Assembly (NCBI GenBank): GCA_023512835.1
Contig: CM042087.1
Location: 53,732,765 to 53,796,764 of the forward strand
Direction of reading: 5' to 3'
DNA length: 64,000 nt
Source: Taxillus chinensis
Lineage: Eukaryota; Streptophyta; Magnoliopsida; Santalales; Loranthaceae
Below the pieces are notes generated by a model. The model was not told where the DNA came from, did no database searches, and worked only from the letters and a program-made list of their open reading frames with translations. This document shows, piece by piece, positions 20,191 through 31,155 of the stretch. The position numbers and the translations under genes were made by a program. Each line of letters begins with the position of its first letter. Positions within the stretch are counted from its first letter, which is position 1.

Positions 20191-21795
20191 TGGAGTGAGA
20201 TAGGAGAGAAAGAGGATGAAGGAGTAATGTTGATTGTAGAAGACTGGGCGTTTAATCTGAAAGGATGGCAGTCAGGGAGGCGTGGAAGAGTGATCTTTTT
20301 TCTGGTTTTTGAGTTTCTCTCCTTTTTTACTCTCTGTTTTTTCCTTTTCTCTCTCTGTTTTTTTTTGCTCTCTCTGGTTTGCAGGTTTCTTTTCCCACGA
20401 TGATGGCTCTCTCTTTTTTTTTGATGGCTCTCTTCAATGAAAACCCACTCTTTTTTTTCTTTTTTCGCGCAGGGATGGATGACTGCATCTTAAGGGCTGC
20501 AGAAATTTTTTTGGCTGGATTCTCATTAATTGCTGCATTTAATGCTCTATTATGAAGGCAGCGTTTTTAATTGCAGATTTTGTATTTTGTCTGGTGGACA
20601 GCTTGTGCGGGAAACAGGGGAGCTCGTGATTGCCTTTTTGAATTTGTATTTTAGCAGCACATGTGATTGACAGGTTGGTGAGTGATTCTTTGTTAGGTGG
20701 CCAGCGCATAAAACAAGCCCCGTGAATAAACAGCGAGAGAAATAAGCCAGCGAGAAAAATCGGTGAAGGCAAAAAAAAAAGGGTCGGAGGTTCGAAGTGT
20801 CGGCAGGTCGGAGTGTCGGCAGCGAGGTTTCGAGGGTCGAAGGGTCGGAGGTCGAAGGCGTACGGGTGCCGCGGGTCGAAGGCGTCATAGCGAGGCTTCG
20901 AGGGTCGCGGGCGTCGAAGTGTCGGCAGCGAGGCTTCGAGGGTCGGAGGTGGAAGGCGTACGGGTGCCATGGGTCAAAGGCGTCGTAAGTCGGCGTCGTA
21001 AGTCGCGGGTCGAAGTGTCAGCAGTGAGGCTTCGAGGAACAGCGGTCAAAGGGCCAAATGGTCGGAGTGTCGGCAGCGGGGCTTCGAGGCTTCGAGGCTT
21101 CGAGGCTTCGGGGCTTCGAAGCCTCGGGGCTTCGAGCTTCGGGACTTCGGGGCTTCGAGCTTCGGGGCTTCGAGGCTTCGAGCTTCGGGCTTCGAGGCTT
21201 CGAGCTTTGGGACTTCGGGGCTTCGAGCTTCAGGGCTTCGAGGCTTCGAGCTTCGGGGTCAATGGGTCGAAGTGTCGGCAGGTCAACGGTCAACGGTCAA
21301 CCCTTTTTTTTTTAATTACCTTTTTACCCCCACGAAAAATGCAAAAATGGATAACCTTCCAGGAATTGTTTGGGGAGATCCGTATTCGCCTACATAGGCA
21401 TTTTGAAGAGTTTCGCATGATCACTTTTGCGGGCAGTTTGACCAGGGGCATTGACCGTCTTTTGGCAAGTTTGACTTTTTCCAATGAAAGTTGTTTTGGC
21501 CATAACTTCTTCATTTTAAGTCCGATTTGAGCTCGGTCAAGTGCGTTGGTCCCCAATTTTCATCCTCCATCACCTGGTGTTGGTCTTGGGGCGCTTCAAG
21601 GACTTGTAACAAAAGTCATTAATTTTGAACTCTCCCATCCGTGTCAATTGTATCCATCTCGTGCAGATTGGGGTAGACCATTCCTTGGAAGTATGGGATC
21701 ATTGTGGACCTGTTCAATAAGGTATATGGCATGGGCAGAAAGGTATATCAAATGGGGTTAGTATGTCCAACCCGGACAAAATAGGGTCCTACAGC
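20191..21795 (-). repeat. 3' LTR of Ogre B, proximal part
   Basis: Matches 34699-36262 of the 5' LTR, including the GGCTTCGA minisatellite (about 21070-21255) and the conserved terminal block. It ends GGGTCCTACA at 21795. Confidence 0.93.
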
Positions 21796-21809
21796 TGCCC
21801 CTCTTTGTG
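21796..21809 (-). other. Polypurine tract of Ogre B
   Basis: The minus strand reads CAAAGAGGGGCAGC directly before the 3' LTR start TGTAGGACCC. Confidence 0.8.
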
Positions 21810-22007
21810 CACTGTTTGTATACAAACAGCGTACAAAGATAAAAGGGAGTCATTTTGGATGGGTTGGAGCACTTACCTGACTTACCTAGAGGAAGAAGTG
21901 CGACGGTTGGGTTTGTCCCCGAGAGGGAAAAGGGGCTTCACAGGCCGATGTGCTTGGATAATACCTTGATGAGGCATCTAAGGCCGCTTAATACCGGAGA
22001 TTGAAAG

Positions 22008-22800
22008 CCTACAACAATGACAGGCTTGAACTGAAAAAGAGAAAAGGCCCACAACAATGATGGGCGTGAACTAAAAGTTGAAAGGCCCACAGCAACGATA
22101 GGCTCGAATTGAAAAATGGAAGAAGGCCCACAACAATGATGGGCTTGAATTGAAAACTGAAAGGCCCACAGCAACGATAGGCTCGAATTGAAAAATGGAA
22201 AAAGGCCCACAACAATGATGGGCTTGATTTGAAAACTGAAAGGCCCACAGCAACGATAGGCTCGAATTAAAAATGGAAAAAGGCCCACAACAATGATGGG
22301 CTTGAATTGAAAACGGATAGCCCACAGCAACGATAGGCTTGAACTGAAAATGGATAGCCCAAATCAACGATAGGCTTGAATTGAAAACGGATAGCCCATA
22401 GCAACGATAGGCTTGAATTGAAAATGGAAAAGGCCCACAACAACGATGGGTGTGAACTAAAAATTTAAAGGCCCACAGCAACGATAGGCTTGAACTGAAA
22501 ACGGAAAAGGCCCACAATAAATGATGGGTGTGAACTAAAAATTGAAAGGCCCACATCAACGATAGGCTTGAACTGAAAATGGATAGCGCACAGCAACGAT
22601 AGGCTTGAATTGAAAATGGATAGCCCACAACAACGATAGGCTTGAATTGAAAATGGAAAGCCCACAGCAACAATAGGCTTGAATTGAAAATGGAAAGCCC
22701 ACAGCAACGATAGGCTTGAATTGAAAGTGGATAGCCCACAGCAACGATAGGCTTGAATTGAAAATAGACAGCCCACAGCAACGATAGGCTCGAATTGGGA
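22008..22800. repeat. 38-bp tandem array in the Ogre B 3' UTR
   Basis: About 20 imperfect units of roughly 38 bp with core CCCACAGCAACGATAGGCTT and a GAATTGAAAA tail. Two unit variants (GGCCCACAACAATGATGGGC and AGCCCACAGCAACGATAGGC) alternate in the left half. Variable tandem arrays in the 3' UTR are a known feature of Ogre-like elements. The 249-codon minus-strand ORF across it is a product of the period. Confidence 0.92.
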
Positions 22801-24019
22801 AGACTTGTTGGAGACATCAAATGGTATTTGGGGAAATGTTTTAAGGAATTGGTGAGTTTGGGAAGTAACCCAATTTAAGCTCCCTCTACGAGTTCACTCA
22901 AGGAGATCGCTCTACGAGGTGACCCAAAGTGGGAAAAGGTTGTCGAGTGCCAAAAGGATGCATTTAGACTTTGGGGAAATTGCAAGGAAAGAGTTGTACA
23001 GTTAAGGAAAGCTAGGATAGCTTGAAGAGAAGTTGGCTGAATATGAGCTCCTAGGATCTCCAGAGGCAGCAACATTCCTGCAATTATAGAGCATGTTGAA
23101 TGTATGCCAATGACGCATGGAATGCAATATGCTGTATGCGGAGATGCATAAACCTCAACTTGTGGTGAAATATGATGCAATGTGATGCCATGCGATGTAT
23201 GCATTGAATGCCACGTGATATATTACTGAGGGTTTAACCAGGGCTAGAGATCTATCTCAATGTTGTTGGAGTGGTTGGCTAACATTCAACCTGTTGGGGA
23301 ACAACGTTCTCTTTGGATGGAAAGTCCGTCCTGTCTTTGCTGGGGAACTCCCTGTTATGCATGAAGGGTATGTTAAATTTCGCTTCGCCATATTGAGGAG
23401 CTTGATTTGATGGCTTCTCTGGGGATAGTGATATCTCGTGGAGATATGAGTACTCCGAGTTGGGGCTTTAAGTTGTTTGGGGATTTTGAGCTTGGCCCTA
23501 CTCATAAGGCAATGCTAGAAGAGCTTACTAGGGATTTAAGATGTTCTACTTGAATGTGAAATGAAAACGATGTAACATGATTAAAGAGATAAAAAAGATT
23601 TTTGCTGGTTTAATTCCACAAAACATATTTATATCATAAAAAGTGTCCTATTGTCATAATCTGATAAATAGAATCGCAAGTCTTTAAAAGCATAATGTAC
23701 AAATTTGATTCGAGCATGCTGCAGGTTTGACCAAGTCTTCCACTGTTTGCAGTCGTTGTTTTTGGATGATGTTGCCTCTACTGCTTGGACCCCATTTGTT
23801 GTGGTCCTGATTCTTTCAGATTCTGACTGATTTCACCCTTCAAGATTTATTGTTGGCTTTGTATTTTACCCTTGGTGCCCTTTCGGGTTTTCACCAAGTC
23901 CGCCTTTGTTTTCTTTTTTGTCTTTTGTTGGAGCTTTGTATTTTACCCTTGGTGCCCTTTTGGGTTTTCACCAAGTCCGCTCATTACAGGAATGAGAATC
24001 TTGTTGGGAGACATGAGAA
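22801..24019 (-). other. Ogre B 3' untranslated region
   Basis: Non-coding between integrase and the tandem array. It holds two copies of a 48-bp segment with TTGGTGCCCTTT and TTTTCACCAAGTCCGC (23856-23903 and 23933-23980, period 77). Confidence 0.7.
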
Positions 24020-25197
24020 TTAAGCATAAAACTTTTTGACGGCGTCACCATTTACTGGATTAGGAAGCTCATCTCCGTCCATTTTGGGCCTTCATAATTG
24101 GGAGTCCACTTTCCTCGATGGTCATGCTGGATTGGCAAGATCTTCTTGAGGACAAGATCACCCTCTTGAAAGCTTCTGGGCTTCACCTTTTTATTGTAAT
24201 TGTTCATCATTCTCTGTTGATACAGCTGTCCTCTACAAACTGCTGCCAGGCGCTTGCCCTCAATTAAATTCAACTGCTCATAACGACTTTGGGCCCATTC
24301 TGCTTATTCGAGCTGAGTATCCTTAAGTACTCGGAGGGAAGGTATCTCCACTTCAACCGGTAGGACTGCTTCCATGCCATAGACCAAAGAAAATGGAGTT
24401 GCCCCAGTCGATGTACGCACTGAGGTACGATAAGCATGCAAAGCGTAAGGTAGCTTCTCGTGCCAATCTTTGTACGTTTCGGTCATCTTTCTGATAATGT
24501 TCTTGATGTTCTTGTTTGCTGCCTCGACTGCTCCATTCATCTTTGGACGATAGGGGGTCGAGTTGCGGTGTTGAATTTTGTATGTTTCGCACAACCTCCC
24601 TATCATCCGGCTGTTCAAATTGGCAGCATTGTCCGTTATGATCTGCTCGGGAAGACCATATCGGCATATGATGTTGTTCCGTATAAATCGAAGTACCACA
24701 GCCTGTGTGACATTAGCGTATGATGCTGCTTCTACCCACTTGGTGAAGTAATCAATGGCTACCAAAATGAAATGATGACCATTAGACGCTTTTGGATATA
24801 TTGGTCCGATAACGTCAATGCCCCAAAGTGAGAACGGCCACGGGGAGACCATCACGTGTAGTTTAGACGGCGGCACTTGAATCTTGTTGCCATAAATTTG
24901 ACACTTGAGGCATTTGCGCACATATTCAATGCAATCTTTTTCCATGGTGACTCAATAGTAGCCCATTCGCATGATTTGTCTTGTTAATGCATGTCCGTTT
25001 GCATGTGAACCATATTCCCCTTCGTGCACTTCTTTCATGGTTTGTGTTGATTCTTCTTTTGCCACACACCGCAATAGCACAATGTCGTGGTTTCTATTAT
25101 ACAGAATTGAGCCACCAATATAATAGTTGGACGCTGACCTTCGGATATTTCTCTTATCAGATTCAGTGGCCTCTGCTGGGTATTCTTGCTTAAGCAA
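24020..25197 (-). pseudogene. Ogre B integrase
   Basis: An in-frame continuation of pol after a TAA at 25201. The N-terminal HHCC zinc site is visible (VHEGEYGSH...CLKCQ), followed by the catalytic core with Asp in WGIDVIGPI, Asp in IITDNAANL and Glu in GAVEAANKN. It is broken by a TGA at 24952 (probably a Trp codon) and a TAA at 24304. Near 24085 a small deletion shifts the frame after KWTPNYEGP; a normal-looking C-terminus, DELPNPVNGDAVKKFYA, follows in the other frame to a stop at 24020. The product would transfer the cDNA into the genome; this copy cannot. Confidence 0.85.
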
Positions 25198-25200
25198 ATA

Positions 25201-27304
25201 TTATTTGACGTCCTCAAACCAAGGTTTTTCTTCAGTATGTCCTTCAATGGCCATGCAATGTGCAGGAGCATCTTGTATACGGATATCGAAAGACTGAACT
25301 TCCAACTTTGTGTCTAGTCGAAGGAGGGAGGCTAGAGTTGCCAGCGCGTCAGGGAGCTGATTGCATTCCCTGGGCATATGCTCAAATGTGATGTCTTCGA
25401 ATTGCTCGGCTAACTCTGCAACGTGCTTCCGATATGGGATTAATTTGTGGTTTCGAGTCTCCCATTCACCCCTTACTTGAAAAATGATGAGTGCCGAATC
25501 GCCGAACACTCGTAATTTTTTGATTCCTTTGTGAATGGCTTCTTGAAGTCCCATCACACAAGCCTCATACTCTGCCACATTGTTTGTACAAGGGAAGGTT
25601 AGCTTTGCCGCCATGGGGAAATGTTCGCCTTTTGGGGATATCAGGATGGCCCCAACACCGTGACCTAAGAGACTAGAGGCTCCATCGAACCACATCGTCC
25701 ATATGTCTGATACTTCGGCCAAAATGATGTTAATGTGCTCATCTGGGAAGCCAATAGTCATGGGCTCAAAGTCCTCCAGCGCTCTATCTGCCAGATAGTC
25801 GACTATCGCACTTCCTTTTATGGCTTTTTGAGGTACGTAGATGATATCGTACTCCAATAGGATCAACTGCCATTTGGCGATTCTTCCAGAAATGGATGGT
25901 TTTTCCAAGAGATATTTGAGCGGATCATGCCTTGAAATCAGCCAAGTAGTATGATAAAGGGTGTATTGCCTCAATCTTCTTGCTATCCAGACAAGAGCAC
26001 AGCACGTCTTCTCCAAGGGCGTGTAGTTTTCTTCATTGATGGTGAACTTCTTGCTGAGGTAATAAATGGCCTGCTCCTTCTTGCCTGTAGAATAATGTTG
26101 CCCCAAGACACAACCCATCGCTGACTCCTGAATGGTCAAGTATAAGATCAGAGGTCTATCCGGTACTGGTGGGATCAAAATGGGTGGATTAGACAGATAT
26201 TGTTTGATCTTGTCAAAAGCTTCTTGACATTTGTCATTCCAAATTTCTAGGTTGTTCTTTCGTAAAGTCTTGAAAATGGGTTCACATGTGGCTGTCAGCT
26301 GGGAAATAAATCGGGCAATATAATTCAGTCGCCCTAGGAATCCTCTAACCTCCTTGATGGTCCGTGGTGGCGGCATCTCTTGGATAGCTCGAACTTTATC
26401 TGGATCGATTTCCACTCCTTTTTGGCTCACAATGAAACCCAACAGTTTTCCCGACATGGCTCCGAAAGTGCACTTTTCGGGGTTCAATTTCGATTGATAT
26501 TTCCGTAGCTTGTTGAAGAGCTTGCGAGTACTTCGATATGATCTTCGGTTGCTTCGAGATTTAGCTATCATGTCGTCCACATATACCTCGACTTCTTTAT
26601 GCATCATGTCGTGGAATAGGGTCACCATGGCTCGCTGATAGGTTGCCCCTGCATTCCTCAGGCCAAAAGGCATCACGTTATAGCAAAAGGTGCCCTAAAG
26701 TGTCGTGAATGTGGTCCTCTCTTTGTGTTCGGGGGCCATACGAATTTGATTATAGCCCGAGAAACCATCCATGAAGGAGAATAGGGCATGTTTTGCTGTA
26801 TTATCCACTAAGGTATCAATATGAGGAAGCGGGAAGTTGTCTTTCGGACTGGCCCAATTCAGATCTCTATAGTCGACACACATGCGTACTTTGCCTCCTT
26901 TCTTTGGTACTGGTACAACATTAGCGACCCATTCTGGATAGTGGGAGACACTTAAGAAACCTGCATCCCATTGCTTTTTGACTTCTTCTTTAATCTTTAG
27001 TATCATCTCTAGCCTCATTCTTCGCAATTTCTGCTGTACTGGCTTGCACTCTGGCTTCACGGGTATGTGATGTTGCACTATATCTGTCGTCCCCAAATTC
27101 ACTGTTTCTACTGGGTCTTCACTTGGAACGGATAAACGGTCTTCCCTTTCCAATAGGCGTATAATCTCCCCCGGTAGCTCAGGTGTCTCTTCTATCTCAT
27201 TCTCATCAGCTTCAAACACGGGCTGCTCCCAGTTTGGACTTTGGTCAAACCTTTGGCATCTCGTTTCGCTTTCGCATACTAGGTTTTCATTAACATTGTG
27301 ATAC
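25201..27304 (-). pseudogene. Ogre B reverse transcriptase, RNase H and second (archaeal-type) RNase H
   Basis: This is the exon after the intron. It begins HNVNENLVCE and passes through a linker to the RT, with VRMCVDYRDLNWASPKDNFP near 26850-26900. It meets a TAG at 26695 (probably TGG mutated) and continues in frame with MPFGLRNAGATYQ and the catalytic VYVDDMIAKS near 26570. The first RNase H (about 26200-25850) lacks the usual first Asp and reads YLTIQESAMGC. A second RNase H follows (about 25700-25330) with all four acidic positions: WFDGASS, AEYEAC, FGDSAL and LPDALA. This dual arrangement is known for plant Tat elements. Confidence 0.9.
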
Positions 27305-27485
27305 CTGCTTATAAGAGAATGACAAGTTGGTAACCAAATATGATATGCATATGTGATGAATGGCATGCCCCATGAAAGATTTGGAAAACACATTTTATTG
27401 GAAGGTTTAAGGAAAAACAAATGTTCACAGCTTCAAAGTACATTAAAATAGAATACATTAAATCCCAGTGACCCATAAGCATTAC
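27305..27485 (-). other. Ogre intron between protease and RT exons (181 bp)
   Basis: On the minus strand the donor GTAATG starts at 27485 and the acceptor TTCTCTTATAAGCAG ends at 27305. The interval contains stops in the pol frame. Removing it joins the exon ending SLDLPI to MYHNVNENL in frame. Ogre elements are known to carry an intron at this place. Confidence 0.7.
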
Positions 27486-29438
27486 ATTATGGGGAGGTCC
27501 AGGCTGGTCCAATTGTTTAGTGGCTGGTTGGGATCCTCTCACACTAACTGAACCATCTCGCTTGGTGCTTGTTCATTTATGTCCAGTACGGCTACAGTCC
27601 CCGTCTTGGGCTCAGGTTGGCTCTTGTGGATAAACCCTCCACTTCGGAATGTAACATTCAAAGGGGGAAAGCTTCTCCTTTCTTCTTGTACTGGCCTTTT
27701 CTGCAATCTTGCCATTCTGACTTCCCTCTTCTTGATAGCTTCTCTCTGTCTGTCAGCTTTTGTAGGGACGTAGCCTAGCCCAAACTTTTCGGTATTTTCT
27801 CGGATGGTCAGGGGTTTCTGAATCCCTTGAGCTGTCAGGCCTAATCCTTGCCCTGGTTTGTACCCCTGTTTGATCATAGTGGTTGCAACCATTTTTGCTG
27901 CCTTCGAGAGACGATGGTCTGGGGCAGAAGCGACATTCACCATCTCAAAAGCCCGATATGAGCATTCTGGCACATCTTCGTTGCTTTCAACATAAGGGAC
28001 TGATGCCGGTTTGGTGACGAGGAAACTTGTCTCTCCAGAGATGCAGATGAGCTGGTCCCCCATTACAAACTTCATCTTTTGGTGGAGACGGACGGCACTG
28101 CCCTGCCATGTGGATCCAGGGTCTTCCCGACAAGAACAATGTAATATGGAGTGATGTCCATTACCTGAAATTCCACCGTAAAAGTAGTTGGCCCAATCAT
28201 GAGTGGAACATCCAGAGTTCCCACCACGTCATGCTTTCCTCCATCGAATGCCCGTACCTTCATCGTACAGGGACGCATATAGGACGTGTCAATTGGAAGT
28301 TGCTGCAGTATATGCAAGGGCATAATGTTCAAAGCCGAGCCGTTCTCAATAAGTACACAGGCTATGGTGTGCTCCTTGCATTTGACCGTGATGTGCAGAG
28401 CTTTTATGTGCCCCTTTCCTTCTTCGGGTAGCTCGTTATCTCAAAGCTAATTACATTATTCAGGATGAGGTTACTGGTGAGTCCATCCACATTCGCGACT
28501 GAGGTGGTTGGAGGAACGTAGGCTTGGCTTAGAACCTTCAGCAGTGCTTCTCGGTGAGGTTAGGAATCCATCATTAATGAGAGCAAGGAGATGCGAGCCG
28601 GTTGCCGACTTAATTGATCCACAATATTATACTCGCTCTGCTTCATGAGTTTCAAAAATTCTGTGGTTTCTTCTTCAGTGATCGGTGTTCCCTTCTTTGT
28701 TGCTTCCAGTGTAGGCTCAATGTCTTGTTCTACAGCTTTTTCTTTCCTTGCTTTGTCAACTATCTCAGGAGCGTAAGCCCGACCGCTCCTGGTCTTCTTT
28801 TCTGCTATAGCGGCTCCCTGAACTACCTCACAGTTATAGTTCCACGGGACTGCATTATCCGTCTTGTAGGGGAAAGGGGCAGGCACCCGTATGGTGAGAG
28901 GTGTGATTCCATGAGGCAGTAGCGGGATTTCTGGAGTCTTGACATTCAAGACAAGGGGGGTTGGCACCCATGACGGTGTGTATGACACATCTCTTTGAAT
29001 CATGTGGCTTTGACTGCCTATCTCTTCTGTGGAGAATTCGATCATCCTTTGATCCATGAGTTTTTGCACCACCTCAGAAAACTCAGTACATTCTGTGATG
29101 TCATGTCCCCGTGACATCTTGTGATAAGGGCATTGCTTTTCCCCATCTGTTCCTTTCCCTTGCCTTTGGCGCGTCTTTTAGCCTATATATCCATGCTCCT
29201 GTACGGAGAGTAAACAAATACATTTTCTCCATTTGTACTTGAGAGAACCTTTCCCGTCGCCCTTCCTTCTCGATACTAGCAACATTGTCGGAGTGTTCTA
29301 GGAGAGGATTGTTGTTCACATTTGGTGTCCCGGCCCGGTGCGGAAAAATCCAGCCACTTTGCATCCTTTAATGCCTGAACCTTCCTTTTGAACGTTATAC
29401 TATTTTCGATATCATGTCCAGCTCCACCTGCATGATAT
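27486..29438 (-). pseudogene. Ogre B protease region with G-patch segment
   Basis: After gag come the zinc-type motif CEYHAGGAGHDIENS, in which the final Cys is Ser, and a linker (29364-28560). The protease follows with VLIENGSALNIMPL near 28330-28350, where Glu replaces the catalytic Asp. A frameshift pair near 28110 scrambles the LGRPWIH-type block. The frame 28075-27539 holds a G-patch-like segment IKQGYKPGQGLGL (about 27830-27880). A TGA at 27539 (consistent with CGA to TGA) precedes the intron donor. It would process the polyprotein; it is inactive here. Confidence 0.78.
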
Positions 29439-30881
29439 TCACACCTGGCATCCGGCTTGTACCAGGCCGGGGGGAGGAGTCTTTATTTCTCCCAAGGGTA
29501 TAGGGGTTACCATCCTTGCCTCTAAAAGCTTGGGGTATAGTTCGGCATATGTCATTGGGATCGGGTCAAACTCTTGTCGTGGTCGACGAGAAGCCTGATT
29601 CGCTCCTGCTTGCTGGGTCGGGGCCGTTGGTTGCCCCTGTCCTTGGAATGCTACTCCTGGTCCTTCCTGAGTTGCTGGCCTTGATTGCTCTGGGTATGAC
29701 GCTCTCGGTTGAAATGAGTTAGGTACCATTGAGTATGGAAATGGGACGCCTCCTTGCGGCAGGTATGGCATGAATTGGGGAGATGGAGCAGGTGCAGCAT
29801 TAGCAGCTACCGGTGACCCTCTGTAGCACACTGGCGCTTGGTAGAACGTTGGTTGTATTGACTGGTGTGATGGGTATACCAAGTTGGTTTCATTTTCCTT
29901 CTTTTTCGCTGGTGGTTGAAACCGTTTTGATGCCTCAGCTGCATCACCCTTTAGCTTTCCTCCTTTAATTCCACTCTCCACACGTTCACCGGATGCAACT
30001 AAGTCTGCGAAACTGTTGGAGATGTTACCGATCAACTTCTCATAGTAGACACCTTTTAGCGTGTTGATGAAAAGGGTAGTGAGTTCTCTTTCGGTAAGAG
30101 GAGGTTGAACCTCCACAGCGGCCTCTCTCCATCTTCGCGCATAATCTTTGAAATTCTCCTCGCATCCCTTTTCCATGGACTGAAGGGTTAGTCGATCCAG
30201 CGCCAGCTCGGTGACATGTTTGTACTGTGCCAAGAAGGAAGTAGCTAATTCCTTCCATGTCTTAACGCGGTTTCCATTCAGTTGAAAGTACCAGCGAAGG
30301 GATGCCCCGGTTAGGCTCTCCTGGAAACAATGCATGAGGAGCTTGTCTTCACCAGCATAAGCATCCATCTTTTGACAATACATGGCCAGATGTGTCCTCG
30401 GACATCGGGTCCCGTTGAACTTTTCAAACTCTGGCATTTTGAATTTTGGCGGTAGCACCACCCCAGGGACTAAGCATAAGTCTTGCGGGCTGGTCATGCC
30501 ATAGCTGTCCATGCCTTCTACGACTTTCAATCTTTCCTCGAGTCGGCGTAAAGCAGGAGACTCAATATTTTCCTGAGGAGCTGGGGAACCCACCACTTCC
30601 ATTATATTTCCTGGTGTGGGCATAGTGAAATGAGTTTGATTTGGGGTTGGAGGTTGTGCCATAGCAGGATGGTATGTGGGTGCCTGGCTTGGAGCCAGGT
30701 TGGGTGACTGAACGGCCTCCTGTCCCTGCTCTTGATGGTGATTGATAGTTCCCCCTATCGGGGTTCTTCCTCTTTCCTCAGTCAATTTTGTGAGCATTTC
30801 CATAATTGCAGACATTTGCCCCTGTAGGGTTTGTTGTGACTGTTCCAACCCCATGAGTCTGTTCTCTGTTTTCTTCGCCAT
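29439..30881 (-). CDS. Ogre B gag (480 aa, open)
   Basis: An uninterrupted frame from ATG 30881. An N-terminal coiled-coil-like region (GLEQSQQTLQGQMSAIMEML) is followed by a Pro/Gln-rich linker and the retrotransposon gag (capsid) domain at about residues 145-300, with KFMPEFEKFNGTRCPRTHL-like and LTGASLRWYFQL blocks. The C-terminal third is Pro/Gln-rich and basic. It is the structural particle protein, and the only intact gene of this element. A stop after LVQAGCQV separates it from the zinc motif and protease in another frame. Confidence 0.88.
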   Translation of the reverse strand: MAKKTENRLMGLEQSQQTLQGQMSAIMEMLTKLTEERGRTPIGGTINHHQEQGQEAVQSPNLAPSQAPTYHPAMAQPPTPNQTHFTMPTPGNIMEVVGSPAPQENIESPALRRLEERLKVVEGMDSYGMTSPQDLCLVPGVVLPPKFKMPEFEKFNGTRCPRTHLAMYCQKMDAYAGEDKLLMHCFQESLTGASLRWYFQLNGNRVKTWKELATSFLAQYKHVTELALDRLTLQSMEKGCEENFKDYARRWREAAVEVQPPLTERELTTLFINTLKGVYYEKLIGNISNSFADLVASGERVESGIKGGKLKGDAAEASKRFQPPAKKKENETNLVYPSHQSIQPTFYQAPVCYRGSPVAANAAPAPSPQFMPYLPQGGVPFPYSMVPNSFQPRASYPEQSRPATQEGPGVAFQGQGQPTAPTQQAGANQASRRPRQEFDPIPMTYAELYPKLLEARMVTPIPLGEIKTPPPGLVQAGCQV

Positions 30882-31155
30882 TGGTCGCGGTTGAGGTATT
30901 TGATTGCGCCGGGATCTGAGATTGTAAGAGTGCGCAATCCTGGAGGGAGGCTGTTACCCACCTGGGTACAAGGGAACTTTTATTTGATTTTTCATTTGAT
31001 ATGCATGTATGCATGAATGTCTATGCAGAGGATTAAAGAAACAAACAACTTTATTGCAAAAAAACAAAATACTCAATACAAACGTACAATGCTGAAATGC
31101 CATGTAAAATGAAAGCTATCACTACGTGATCTTAAAGCATTCTTCCAGTCATCTC

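Noticed and set aside
20763..21530. 255-codon plus-strand ORF (and similar ones at 2199-2606 and 35481-35999)
   Set aside because: It spans the GGCTTCGA minisatellite of the Ogre LTR and lies antisense to the element; repeat-driven.
22008..22800. CRISPR-like array
   Set aside because: Units are contiguous and diverged, without unique spacers, and lie in a plant retrotransposon UTR.
22071..22820. 249-codon minus-strand ORF rich in Phe, Cys and Val
   Set aside because: It lies in the 38-bp tandem array; a stop-free unit with a period not divisible by 3 stays open in all frames. No domain or start context.
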